DNA from: Paenibacillus athensensis
GTDB taxonomy: Bacteria > Bacillota > Bacilli > Paenibacillales > NBRC-103111
Direction: 5' to 3'
Assembly (NCBI RefSeq): GCF_004514475.2
Contig: NZ_MYFO02000005.1
Location: 62,001 to 126,000 of the forward strand
Length of the DNA stretch: 64,000 nucleotides
Shown here: positions 1-8,421 of the stretch, one piece after another
Numbering within the stretch: position 1 is the first letter of the stretch
Layout of the letters: each line of letters opens with the position of its first letter
Translations under genes and position numbers: made by a program
The notes under the pieces: model-generated
The model's input: only the letters and a program-made list of their open reading frames with translations
What the model was told of the DNA's origin: nothing
Database searches by the model: none

Positions 1-2811
1 TATGTCCTCCACCCGTCCGTCTCTTGTTAACCACGCTTCCTGCAGCGCTTCGTCCGGGAGCCCCATCCCTTCCGCAGCGCCAACAGCTTCCAGCCCTCCG
101 TCCGTATGGACGCCTGCCGGATATGAGCCTGCCGCCCATCTTTCGATCGCGGCAAGCTGCTGCTCTTGCAGCTCGCGCAGCGCCTCGGCCTGCTCCAGCG
201 TCAGAAGCTGGAAACGCACCTTATCTCCGGCATGCAGTTGCCCCAGCTTCCAGAACTCGGCCGATGCCGTCGTCACCGGACAAACGAACCCGCCCAAGCT
301 AGGACCGTCCGGTCCAAGTAAAATCGGCATATCGCCGGTCAAATCCAATGTACCGACCGCATACGCGTTATCGTGAATATTCGACGGATGCAGACCGGCC
401 TCGCCGCCGTCTTCCCGCGCCCAGCAAGGGGCCGGACCGATCAGCCGCACGCCGGTGCGCGAGCTGTTGAAATGAACCTCCCACTCGGTTGTTGTCAATT
501 GCGTCAAATATTCCGGCTGCAAAAATTCCACCGTACAGTGGGGGCCGGGTATAACGCCAATGGTCCAGTCGCGGGTCAGCTGCGGGCGGTCAGCCAGCGG
601 CAGCGACCACGAACGCCCAGCCGGCTCCGAGCATAACGCATCCAGCGCCGTATCCGGCACCGCATCTATCGCTCCATCCATCTCCGCATCCAGCACCACA
701 TTCATCGCCGCATCCATTGGTTCATCCAGCGTGGCATCCAGTGCAGCATGTGTCGTCACATCCCTAGCTTCATCCAGCGTCACATTCATCGCTTCATACG
801 TCGTCGCCGCATTCATCTCTTCATCTATCGACTCATCTGTCGCATCCAGTGCCTCAACCAGCGCCATATCCAGCGCCTCATTCATCGTCCCATTCATCGC
901 AGCACCAGCCGCAGGAACGCCGCCAGCGGGCTCGGCTTCATCCGCCTTCGGCCTGGCGTCCGACCGCCCGCCTTGCGGCCTTGCGCCGCTCACACGCTGC
1001 GGGACAGCGCGCACCGCCAGCACGTCGCCCGGCCGCAAAGCGCGTCCGCCGTGACCGCCGAAGCCGCCAAGCGTGAACGTCGAAGCGCTGCCGAGCACCA
1101 GCGGCATATCCAGGCCCCCCTCAACCAGCAGGTACGCGCGCATTCCGAGCTGCGCTTCGCCTAGGCGCAGCGTCTGGCCGCGCCGGGCCTGCACCGGCGT
1201 ATACACCGGAACCGGCTCGCCGTCCAGTTCCGCCCCCATGTCCGCGCCAGTCAGACAAAATCGCAGGTCGCTGCGAAATACATAAGCGCCGCCGCGCAGC
1301 GTCAGCTCCAGACCGCTAGCCCGCTCCTCATTGCCGAGCAGCCGGTTGCCGATGCGCATCGACCAAGGATCCATCGGTCCGCAGGGCGGCACGCCGACAT
1401 CCCAGTAGCCGGTACGGCCCGGCCAATCCTGTACGGTCGTCTGCACACCGCCGTCCAGCACCTCCAGCGCGCGTTCGGCCGGTGCAAAATCGCCCAGCAT
1501 CCGCGTATACACCTGACCGGAGCGGCAGTCCGGATCGTCAAGCAACGCCTGCACATACGACAGATTGGTCGTAACGCCGTACAGCCGTGTCTGGGCCAGC
1601 GCCTGCCGCAGCTTGTCGAGCGCAGCTTCGCGCGTGTCGGCGTGCACGATGATTTTGGCCAGCATCGGATCGTACAAGGTCGTGATCGTCATGCCGTCGC
1701 GCACCCATGTCTCCACGCGCACATCCGGCGCAAACATCGCCTGATCCAGCTGTCCGGCGCTCGGACGAAACTGCTGCAAGCAATCCTCGGCATAAATTCG
1801 CACCTGCACGCTATGCCCGGCAGGCTCGCGTACCCGCTCGTTCAGTCCCCGCAGCTCGTCGGCCGCTTCGCGCACCATCCATTCGACCAGATCAATGCCC
1901 AGCACCTCTTCCGTGACGCCGTGCTCGACCTGCAGCCGGGTGTTCACCTCCAGGAAATAAAACGCATGCGTCTTTGGATCGTACAAAAATTCCACGGTCC
2001 CCGCACTGCGGTAACCGACCTGCTCGGCCAGCCGCCGGGCGGCAGCGAACATCATCTTGCGCACCTCGTCCGGCAGCAGCGAAGCCGGGCTTTCCTCCAG
2101 CACCTTCTGATTGCGCCGCTGAATCGAGCAATCGCGTTCGCCAAGCGTCGTCACTTCGCCGAACCGATTGCCGAAAATTTGCACCTCGACATGCCGCGCC
2201 CGAACGATATATTTTTCCAAAAACATCCCGCCGTTTTTGAAATTCGCCTCCGCTAAGTGGCGCACGCCGTCGTAGGCAGCGCGCAGCTCGGCTTCATCGG
2301 CGCAGACGCGCATGCCAATACCCCCGCCACCGGCCGTGCTTTTGAGAATGACCGGATACCCGATTGCGGCCGCCTCGCGCACCGCATCCTCCAGCTCGGC
2401 GATCAGCGCCGTTCCCGGCAGCATCGGCACCCCCGCTTGGCCCGCCAGCTCGCGCGCCGAATGCTTGAGGCCAAACATCTCCATCTGCTCGGGCGTCGGC
2501 CCGATGAACACCAGTCCGCTGTCGCGGCAGGCGCGGGCAAAATCGGCGTTTTCGCTCAAAAACCCGTAGCCGGGATGAATCGCCTGCGCCCCGGTCGCAA
2601 GCGCCGTCTGTAAAATCAGCTCAGCGTTCAAATAGCTGCTTTTGGCCGCCCCTTCTCCAATCAGCACGGCTTCGTCCGCTTGATCGACATGCAAGCTGTC
2701 CTGATCGGCTTCTGTATATACAGCTACCGAAGCGATGCCGAGCTTGCGCAGCGTGCGCTCAATGCGCACGGCAATCGCACCGCGATTGGCAATAAGCACC
2801 TTGGTAAACAT
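1..2811 (-). CDS. Urea/guanidine carboxylase, biotin-dependent (3' end outside window)
   Basis: The reading frame starts at ATG 2811 behind a GGGGG-type ribosome site and is still open at base 1, giving 937 codons. It begins MFTKVLIANRGAIAVRI, a biotin carboxylase start, and carries the biotin-carboxylase ATP-grasp blocks (STAGGGGIGM, residues FLEVNTRLQVEH) over about residues 1-450. A KipA-like carboxyltransferase block follows (VPPCGPMDP, then GSASTFTLGGFGGHGGRALR). The KipI-like and biotinyl domains must lie beyond the left edge. Family members carboxylate urea or guanidine with ATP and bicarbonate. The guanidine-I riboswitch upstream and the two partner genes argue for guanidine, so carboxyguanidine would be the product. 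An insertion of about 130 residues separates two conserved carboxyltransferase blocks, 87 of which are a tetrapeptide repeat (see findings). Without the repeat the domain order is ordinary. Confidence 0.9.
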   Translation of the reverse strand, partial: MFTKVLIANRGAIAVRIERTLRKLGIASVAVYTEADQDSLHVDQADEAVLIGEGAAKSSYLNAELILQTALATGAQAIHPGYGFLSENADFARACRDSGLVFIGPTPEQMEMFGLKHSARELAGQAGVPMLPGTALIAELEDAVREAAAIGYPVILKSTAGGGGIGMRVCADEAELRAAYDGVRHLAEANFKNGGMFLEKYIVRARHVEVQIFGNRFGEVTTLGERDCSIQRRNQKVLEESPASLLPDEVRKMMFAAARRLAEQVGYRSAGTVEFLYDPKTHAFYFLEVNTRLQVEHGVTEEVLGIDLVEWMVREAADELRGLNERVREPAGHSVQVRIYAEDCLQQFRPSAGQLDQAMFAPDVRVETWVRDGMTITTLYDPMLAKIIVHADTREAALDKLRQALAQTRLYGVTTNLSYVQALLDDPDCRSGQVYTRMLGDFAPAERALEVLDGGVQTTVQDWPGRTGYWDVGVPPCGPMDPWSMRIGNRLLGNEERASGLELTLRGGAYVFRSDLRFCLTGADMGAELDGEPVPVYTPVQARRGQTLRLGEAQLGMRAYLLVEGGLDMPLVLGSASTFTLGGFGGHGGRALRPGDVLAVRAVPQRVSGARPQGGRSDARPKADEAEPAGGVPAAGAAMNGTMNEALDMALVEALDATDESIDEEMNAATTYEAMNVTLDEARDVTTHAALDATLDEPMDAAMNVVLDAEMDGAIDAVPDTALDALCSEPAGRSWSLPLADRPQLTRDWTIGVIPGPHCTVEFLQPEYLTQLTTTEWEVHFNSSRTGVRLIGPAPCWAREDGGEAGLHPSNIHDNAYAVGTLDLTGDMPILLGPDGPSLGGFVCPVTTASAEFWKLGQLHAGDKVRFQLLTLEQAEALRELQEQQLAAIERWAAGSYPAGVHTDGGLEAVGAAEGMGLPDEALQEAWLTRDGRVEDI
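637..897 (-). repeat. 12-bp tandem repeat inside the carboxylase gene
   Basis: Read on the minus strand in the gene's frame, this stretch encodes about 21 tetrapeptides of the form hydrophobic-Asp/Asn-x-x (MNEA, LDAT, MDAA, MNVV, LDAE, IDAV, LDAL). The underlying unit is about 12 bp, close to CTGGATGCGACG or ATGGATGCGGCG. A few units have gained or lost a codon but the frame stays open throughout. It lies in the segment between the GGFGGHGGRALR block and the WTIGVIPGPH block of the carboxyltransferase domain. Confidence 0.85.
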
Positions 2812-2860
2812 GGTAGACGCCCCCTTTTTCCGTTCATCTGTTCCCCGCCGCCCTGCCTGC

Positions 2861-3511
2861 CTATCCGTTCCAGATGAGCAGACGTATCGGCGTCGGATTG
2901 TAGGCATTGCACGGATTGTTCAATTGTGGGCAATTGCTGATCAGCGCCGTCGTCCGGCACAACGACTCCAGCTCGACATAGCAGCCCGGCGCAGACACGC
3001 CGTCCGCGAACCGCAGCCCGCCTTCTTCCGTAACCGGCACGTTCATGAAAAAATTGATGTTCGGCGCCAAATCGCGCTTCGTATAGGCCCCGCCGTATGT
3101 AGCGAGCTGCAGCATGAACGTGTCCCGGCAATTGTGCATCGCTTCCTTGTCAAATGCATAACGGACGGTATTGCTTTGCGCCGAGCACGATCCGCCGAGC
3201 GTATCGTGACGTCCGCATGTATCGGCGACGATACGCAGCAGCGGCTTACCCGATTCCGCCAGCAGCGTGGAGCCCGCCGTCAAATAAATGCGGCCTTGCG
3301 CAGCGATTGTCGCCTGCACGCTGTAATGATCCTCCGGCTGCTCCGCATCGTAAAACAGCGTATCGGCAGCCTGATTGCCCTCCAGATCGACGATGCGCAG
3401 CACCTGCCCTGGAGCCAGCTCATGCATCCATCCTTCTCCTGCCGGCAGAATACGGTCGTAGACCGCTTCTTCCGGCCGACGCAAGCTTTCTGTGCGATGA
3501 AATGGTGTCAT
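2861..3511 (-). CDS. Urea-carboxylase-associated protein (DUF1989), likely carboxyguanidine deiminase subunit
   Basis: A 216-residue protein starting at ATG 3511 behind a GAGGGGG ribosome site, 19 bases after the stop of the upstream partner and 49 bases before the carboxylase. It has the DUF1989/UAAP pattern: a GNQAADTLFY segment, HDTLGGSCS and a cysteine near the end of a CPQLNNPCNAYNP block, all fitting a metal-binding fold. In guanidine-degrading bacteria the two UAAP proteins form a heteromeric carboxyguanidine deiminase (CgdA/CgdB) that turns carboxyguanidine into allophanate. That assignment rests on family knowledge and on the riboswitch; which subunit this is cannot be told from sequence alone. 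Confidence 0.85.
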   Translation of the reverse strand: MTPFHRTESLRRPEEAVYDRILPAGEGWMHELAPGQVLRIVDLEGNQAADTLFYDAEQPEDHYSVQATIAAQGRIYLTAGSTLLAESGKPLLRIVADTCGRHDTLGGSCSAQSNTVRYAFDKEAMHNCRDTFMLQLATYGGAYTKRDLAPNINFFMNVPVTEEGGLRFADGVSAPGCYVELESLCRTTALISNCPQLNNPCNAYNPTPIRLLIWNG

Positions 3512-3530
3512 TGTTAATCCCCCTCGCGAA

Positions 3531-4259
3531 TTAGGTCCGGTCCGAGCCGAGCAGCGTGTAGTAATTCCATGTATTTTCAAAAGCCCTGCGGTTTTCCGGT
3601 CGAAAATGCACACAGTAATCGTCGTCAGCCGTCTTATCGGCCGGCAGCACCTCCAGCCTGACCGGCACGGACGGATACGCCGGGCGCGGGTCGAGCGGAT
3701 GCGGCGTGTTCGACACAACCAGCAACGCGTCCATTTCCGTGCGCAAGGTAACGCTCGCGCCGGCCGGACAATGATCCTCGATGAAACGCATCGCTCCCTG
3801 CTCATCGCAGCAGATTTTGGAGAACAGATTGACAACCGGCATCCAATCGCGTTGGCTGAGCCCGTGGCGCACCAGCTCCACCGTCACATTCTCGCGGCCG
3901 GAGCGCAGCCAATCGTTGCGCTGCCGCTGAAAGTCGGTCGCGCCGTATTTGGCCTCGGTGCCCTCCCGCGTCGTGCAGCCGCCCAGCGGATCATGCCAGC
4001 CCAGGCTATCCTCAACGATGCTCGCCAACACGCGCCCGTTATCGCTCATCAGCACATGCCCGCGCGTCAAATGCGCCGTATGCTGGGCCTTCAGCGTATC
4101 GGGCATATTGTAGCGCTCGCTCCGGTCGTGGCTACTGTAAAGCAGCAGCGACACATTCGCGCCCGCCTCCAGCGCCGTGAACCTTACCAGCCGGCCGCGG
4201 CCGATCTGGCCCGACCATTTTCCCCCGGGCGTCAGGGTTGATGTCCATCCGTTTTCCAT
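3531..4259 (-). CDS. Urea-carboxylase-associated protein (DUF1989), second deiminase subunit
   Basis: A 242-residue protein starting at ATG 4259 behind AAAAGGAGTG, first gene after the riboswitch terminator. It is a paralogue of the next gene: it shares the aromatic/Asp-rich middle, the HDPLGGCTTREG block with a conserved His and Cys, and a long polar C-terminus. It also carries VVNLFSKICCDEQG, the equivalent of APNINFFMNVPVTEEG in its neighbour. The gene pair plus carboxylase behind one leader is the classical guanidine-degradation order. It was historically labelled a urea carboxylase-associated protein, and the deiminase role (CgdA/CgdB complex) is inferred from that family. Confidence 0.85.
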   Translation of the reverse strand: MENGWTSTLTPGGKWSGQIGRGRLVRFTALEAGANVSLLLYSSHDRSERYNMPDTLKAQHTAHLTRGHVLMSDNGRVLASIVEDSLGWHDPLGGCTTREGTEAKYGATDFQRQRNDWLRSGRENVTVELVRHGLSQRDWMPVVNLFSKICCDEQGAMRFIEDHCPAGASVTLRTEMDALLVVSNTPHPLDPRPAYPSVPVRLEVLPADKTADDDYCVHFRPENRRAFENTWNYYTLLGSDRT

Positions 4260-4290
4260 TCCGCTTCACTCCTTTTGGCTGATCAGATGC

Positions 4291-4337
4291 AAAAAGGGAG
4301 ACATCACAAGACGAAATTCGTCTTCATGACATCTCCC
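4291..4337 (-). terminator. Riboswitch expression-platform terminator
   Basis: On the minus strand GGGAGA-GTCAT-AAGACGAA pairs with TTCGTCTT-GTGAT-TCTCCC and is followed by a TTTTT run. The 5' arm uses the GGGAGA that closes the guanidine-I aptamer, so ligand-stabilised aptamer and terminator are mutually exclusive. This is an ON switch: guanidine should allow read-through into the operon. Confidence 0.9.
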
Positions 4338-4430
4338 AGGCTTTTATCCTTCCGTGTCACTCCTGCCTATGGACAGAAGCGGTTTACTCTTGGACCTGAC
4401 CCGGTGTGCAGCCGGCGGAACCCTAGTAAA
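4332..4430 (-). ncRNA. Guanidine-I (ykkC) riboswitch aptamer
   Basis: The minus strand shows the conserved ykkC blocks in order: CTAGGGTTCCG, then a GGTCCAAGAG stretch, then ACGGAAGGATAAAAGCC and GGGAGA. The spacing and the conserved A-rich loop match the guanidine-I class. It sits directly upstream of the two UAAP genes and the carboxylase, the best-known operon context of this riboswitch, and is followed by a strong terminator that overlaps its last conserved bases. Confidence 0.93.
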
Positions 4431-4455
4431 CATATGATATTCATTTATGTAAATT

Positions 4456-4484
4456 AAGGTAACATCAAAATCCAAATTCGTCAA
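4456..4484 (-). promoter_or_regulatory. Promoter of the guanidine operon
   Basis: TTGACG (4479-4484) and TACCTT (4456-4461) are separated by 17 bases, with a TG one base before the -10 box (extended -10). It lies about 25 bases upstream of the riboswitch aptamer. Predicted by eye. Confidence 0.55.
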
Positions 4485-4570
4485 TCGATTTTCGAAAAAA
4501 TGACGAGTTTTCAGCGGAATTCTTTTCAAATACCCGCTTTTACGTTATATTATGTGACATATAAACAGAC

Positions 4571-4605
4571 AAAAAAGCCCCGTACCCCAAGATGGGGGAC
4601 GAGGC
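4571..4605 (-). terminator. Terminator after the azoreductase
   Basis: GCCTCGTCCCC pairs with GGGGTACGGGGC and is followed by TTTTTT on the minus strand, 15 bases after the azoreductase stop. Confidence 0.85.
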
Positions 4606-4619
4606 GTTGCCCAATGCAA

Positions 4620-5255
4620 TTAGAACGTAGCGGCAAGCTCTTTCGCGCGCTCGATCGCTTTTTCCTTGATTTCCTGCGCTTTATCCGGCTGAGCGGCCAT
4701 ACCCTCGACAAAGATCGGCTGAATGTCCGTAATGCCGTGGAATTGCAGCACCTTGCTCAGATAGCTGAAGCCGTTCTCGAATGCAGCTGCCGGTCCTTGG
4801 GAATACACGCCGCCGCTGGCTTGTACGTGAACCGCTTTTTTGCCTTGCAGCAGACCTACAGGACCTTGCTCGGTGTATTTGAATGTTTTGCCGGCTACGC
4901 ACACGGCGTCGATGTAAGCTTTCAGCACCGGAGGGAAGGAGAAGTTCCACATTGGCGAAGCAAAAACGTATTTGTCGGCAGCAGCGTATTGGTCCACGAT
5001 TTGACCAAGGCGGCCCACTTTTGCTTTCTCGGCGTCGGACAGTTGATCAAATGTTGTGCCGGAGGCCAGCTTGCCCCAAGCGCTGAACACATCGCCGTCG
5101 ATTTGCGGGATTTCCGTGTCGAACAGATCGACGTGAACGACTTCATCGCCCGGATTTGCTTCTTTGTATGCGTCTACGAACGCTTTGCCTACAGCCAGAC
5201 TGAACGAGGTTTGGTGATCGTGAGGATGTGCAGTGATATACAATACAGTTGCCAT
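4620..5255 (-). CDS. azoR: FMN-dependent NADH-azoreductase
   Basis: A 211-residue flavodoxin-fold protein with the AzoR/AcpD pattern: an N-terminal [19 protein letters not shown] phosphate-binding start, an [20 protein letters not shown] flavin-contact block and a SGGVYSQGP loop near residue 148. Family members use NADH to reduce quinones and azo compounds by two electrons and protect against thiol and quinone stress. The start ATG 5255 has GGAAG close upstream. It is monocistronic, bounded by its own terminator and by a 290-base gap to the exporter gene. Confidence 0.93.
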   Translation of the reverse strand: MATVLYITAHPHDHQTSFSLAVGKAFVDAYKEANPGDEVVHVDLFDTEIPQIDGDVFSAWGKLASGTTFDQLSDAEKAKVGRLGQIVDQYAAADKYVFASPMWNFSFPPVLKAYIDAVCVAGKTFKYTEQGPVGLLQGKKAVHVQASGGVYSQGPAAAFENGFSYLSKVLQFHGITDIQPIFVEGMAAQPDKAQEIKEKAIERAKELAATF

Positions 5256-5435
5256 GTACTTCCTACTTCCCTTCTCAAAATGGAATTTTTCATTACTGTT
5301 TTATTATAACTTATTTTTAGCCAATTTCAAATCCATACTTACTTACTTTATTAATGTTTGTTTCATATGACCACCGGCATGGCGAATTTCTCAGCCTTTT
5401 GTAGCTTTTCTCACGCCGTTCTTTTTATTCAGTCG

Positions 5436-5469
5436 AAAAAAAAAAAGCTTCTCCCGCACAATCGGAAGC
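5436..5469 (-). terminator. Terminator after the MFS exporter
   Basis: On the minus strand GCTTCCG and CGGGAGAAGC form a bulged stem followed by a run of eleven T. It lies 80 bases after the exporter stop. Confidence 0.75.
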
Positions 5470-5548
5470 GGCTGACGGAAAAAGCCTTAATGACAGCGCG
5501 CGGCGCCTGAATGAGCCCCGTTAACGATCAACGGGATGAATATTTTAC

Positions 5549-7069
5549 CTACGAAAGTGTCGAAGCGGTTAGCGTTGCCTGATCGCCCGCGGCATCCTTT
5601 TGTTTTTGCGACAAAATCTCGCTTTTCATAAACCAGCAAATGACGAACGTAATAACGGCAATGACCAGTCCAATGACATACATATGTTGAAACGCCTCGG
5701 CGAAAACCGTGCGAACGCTCAGCAGCACGTCAGACGGCAGGTCCGCCGGAATCCCGCCGTTAGCGATACTGGAAGTAACTTCAGCCGGCACGCCCTGTAC
5801 GCCGCGCAAGCCTCCGGTAATCGAAGTCGCCAGCATGCTGCCAAAAAAGCTGAACCCGACCGTCGCGCCCAGCGACTGGAACACCTGCACAGTCGATAGC
5901 GCTACGCCGCTGTCGTCTTTGCGGACCGATTCCTGCACGATCAGATTGTCGCCGGCGAACAACACGCCGATGCCCAGACCGAGGATAAAGAAGCTGACAA
6001 TCACATACATCAGCGACGTTTGCACGCCAAGCTGGGTCAGCAGCGCAAAGCTGATGATCGGCAGAATGAACGAAACGATAAACACGTTGCGATAGCGCAG
6101 CTTCGTCAGCGTAAAGCCGTTGGCCATACTGGCCAAAATACCGCCGAGCATCATCGGCAGCGTCATATAGCCGGCTGCGGTCGGGCTTAGCCCCATCACA
6201 TTTTGCGCATAAAACGGGAAGGACGACAAGGCGCCGATAATGCCGAGGCCGACCGTAAAGACGAGCGCCGACAGCACCACCACGTTGCGGTTGCGGAACA
6301 GGTGCAGCGGAATGATCGGTTCCTTGACTTTGGATTCGATCCACACAAAGGCGGCCAGCAGCGCAAGCCCCAGGACGATCAGACCAACCAGCATCGGAGA
6401 GCTCCAGGCATAACCTTTGGTTTCCTTGAGCACGGGGGTCAGCAGCAGCGATACCAGCGCGCCGATCAGCACCAGCGCCCCGCCCCAGTCAATGGAAGGA
6501 CGGCTGTGGCCTTTGGTTTCGACCATGCCTTTGGCCATAATCAGCGCCGAGACGATCCCGACCGGAATGTTGATGAAAAATACCCAATGCCAGCTGATCT
6601 TGTCGACAAGAACGCCGCCGACAACCGGACCAAGCAGCTGTGGCACGAACATGACCGGACCGAGGAACGCCTGGATTTTGGCCCGCTGCTCCAACGGATA
6701 CGTGTCGCCGAAAATCACCATCGCCAGCGGCATCAAGCCGCCCGCCCCGATCCCTTGTACGGCGCGGCCAATCAACAATACCGTCATCGACGGCGCCAGG
6801 CCGGAAATGATCGAGCCAAGCATGAACAGCCCCATGCACAGCATGTAAATTTTCTTGTGGCCGAACAGATCGGCCAGCTTGCCCATAATCGGCATAAAAG
6901 AGGTCATGGCCAGCATGTACACCCCGGCCACCCAGCCGTACAGCGGCAAGCCGTGCAAATCGCGGATAATCGACGGCATCGCCGTCGTGACCACCGTCTC
7001 GTCAAGCTGGGCAAAAATCATCCCGATCATCAGACCGATCAGCACCAGCGTTTTATTGTTTTCCTTCAC
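5549..7069 (-). CDS. MFS drug exporter, DHA2 (EmrB/QacA-like) family
   Basis: A 506-residue membrane protein with about 14 hydrophobic spans. It shows the DHA2 signatures LDETVVTTAMPSI in TM1 (motif D1), GKLADLFGHKKIYM in the loop after TM2 (motif A), and GAGGLMPLAM plus the TM5 GPVVGGVL block (motif C). These proton-driven antiporters expel lipophilic drugs. The likely start is GTG 7069, with AAGGTG seven bases upstream. No regulator lies beside it. It could protect against a product of the biosynthetic operon just upstream, but a terminator separates them and its base composition is like the rest of the chromosome, so this is weak. Confidence 0.92.
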   Translation of the reverse strand: MKENNKTLVLIGLMIGMIFAQLDETVVTTAMPSIIRDLHGLPLYGWVAGVYMLAMTSFMPIMGKLADLFGHKKIYMLCMGLFMLGSIISGLAPSMTVLLIGRAVQGIGAGGLMPLAMVIFGDTYPLEQRAKIQAFLGPVMFVPQLLGPVVGGVLVDKISWHWVFFINIPVGIVSALIMAKGMVETKGHSRPSIDWGGALVLIGALVSLLLTPVLKETKGYAWSSPMLVGLIVLGLALLAAFVWIESKVKEPIIPLHLFRNRNVVVLSALVFTVGLGIIGALSSFPFYAQNVMGLSPTAAGYMTLPMMLGGILASMANGFTLTKLRYRNVFIVSFILPIISFALLTQLGVQTSLMYVIVSFFILGLGIGVLFAGDNLIVQESVRKDDSGVALSTVQVFQSLGATVGFSFFGSMLATSITGGLRGVQGVPAEVTSSIANGGIPADLPSDVLLSVRTVFAEAFQHMYVIGLVIAVITFVICWFMKSEILSQKQKDAAGDQATLTASTLS

Positions 7070-7286
7070 CTTGCTTCACCTTCTTTTGCAATATCTAACC
7101 GCACCGCTCCGTGCTCCGGTTCCGGCCGGTCTTTTTCCCATTTCCGATTATAGCACTGCACGCAGCACGACGACGTCCGTCCGCAGACGGAGACCGTTGC
7201 CGTTCTCCGGCCTATTTCATGAACTAGTTCAGCATATTTCCTCCATTTCTTCCGCAGCTCCCCTAATTTCAGTTAACCTAAACATC

Positions 7287-7314
7287 AAAAAGTCGCCACT
7301 ATAGTAGAGGCGAC
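7287..7314 (-). terminator. Terminator of the 15-gene biosynthetic operon
   Basis: GTCGCC (minus strand) pairs with GGCGAC across an 11-base loop and is followed by TTTTT. It stands 28 bases after the last gene of the operon and marks its 3' end. Confidence 0.85.
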
Positions 7315-7341
7315 CTCAAGTTTAACCCTATTTTTTCTAGT

Positions 7342-8421
7342 TCACCGCAAGCTGCATGCATGCTTACTTGAGCACCTTATGAGTTGCTCGTATATGCGAC
7401 TCAATATCTCGTATTCGTTAGCCTTGCTTGAAGTAATCATATTATGCAACTCGCGAAGCTTCAGCGGATCTTTGACGAAGTCCATGTCACGAAATTCACT
7501 TTCTTCCAGGGCTTGTTTCAAAAAAATTAATCGAACCGTGTCCAGTTCCTTCTCAACCCTAGCATATTCCTCGACCAAGCGTGCAAAGTCTTCAGACACC
7601 TTGTACTGTCTGCTAATGTATAGAAATCTTTCTTTAAGAGCCTTTGCATGCTCGCTCATAAAATGAATCGCATTGTAATTCACCTGCACGGCATAATTCC
7701 CGCGGATATTTTCTTCGAAAATACGTAACATCTGTTCATATACTTTAAAACCGGAAACAACCGTGTCCGCACTGGCGATGGAAAAAAATATTTTCTTCCG
7801 ATCAGGCACAGCCTGCAAATATTTACCCAATTCAGCTACAAAATTAGACAATTCGAACTCATAGTCCATAAAAAAATGACGTAACCGAATCGTTTGAAGC
7901 GCATCGACCAAATATTCCGGGGCATTCAGCACGCCTTCCTTAAATGCGCGGGCAAACCCTTCGTAGGAATAGGTGAACTGGGTGTATACACCGTTTCGGT
8001 CGTAACCGACCACCAGCAACTTTGCTTTGTCGTCATCATAACCATACACCAACGTTTCATGAATATAATGCTTGTGCATGTAAGAAGACGTCTCCGATAA
8101 ATAATATTCATCCACAGCAAACACATTGACGCCGAAGCCATCTTTAATAGATTGCTTGATAAATGAAATTATGTCCATCTCCCGCATTTCGTCAAGCGTA
8201 TAAGATCTTCGATCCAGAATATCGCCAAAAAAACGGCTGGAATCCAGAAAATCGATTCTAAAAAAGTTCCCACCCCAGCATTGCGAATATACATTCACAA
8301 AATGCTCGTAGTACCAGCCTGTTAATCGCGGCTCCGCCAATATAAAACACAGCGGATAAGCTACATTGGGGTACACTGTAATTTCTTTATGATGATGAAT
8401 GGAAATTGTTTTGCTGCCCAT
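7342..8421 (-). CDS. BtrH-like N-terminal domain protein, putative ACP-dependent transferase
   Basis: A 359-residue soluble protein, last gene of the operon and overlapping the previous stop by 35 bases. Its first 190 residues resemble the papain-fold domain named after butirosin protein BtrH: an early YPLCFIL segment, DGFGVNVFAVDEYYL, HETLVYGYDDDKAKLLVVGYD, and a final YSYEGFARAF helix. The C-terminal 150 residues are helical and charged and I do not recognise them. BtrH itself moves an acyl group from a carrier protein onto an aminoglycoside, and many relatives sit in natural-product clusters. With a carrier protein and a ligase in the same operon, an acyl or aminoacyl transfer role is a reasonable inference. 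The Asp-Cys pair usual at the N-terminus of relatives is not clear here, so catalysis is uncertain. Confidence 0.55.
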   Translation of the reverse strand: MGSKTISIHHHKEITVYPNVAYPLCFILAEPRLTGWYYEHFVNVYSQCWGGNFFRIDFLDSSRFFGDILDRRSYTLDEMREMDIISFIKQSIKDGFGVNVFAVDEYYLSETSSYMHKHYIHETLVYGYDDDKAKLLVVGYDRNGVYTQFTYSYEGFARAFKEGVLNAPEYLVDALQTIRLRHFFMDYEFELSNFVAELGKYLQAVPDRKKIFFSIASADTVVSGFKVYEQMLRIFEENIRGNYAVQVNYNAIHFMSEHAKALKERFLYISRQYKVSEDFARLVEEYARVEKELDTVRLIFLKQALEESEFRDMDFVKDPLKLRELHNMITSSKANEYEILSRIYEQLIRCSSKHACSLR

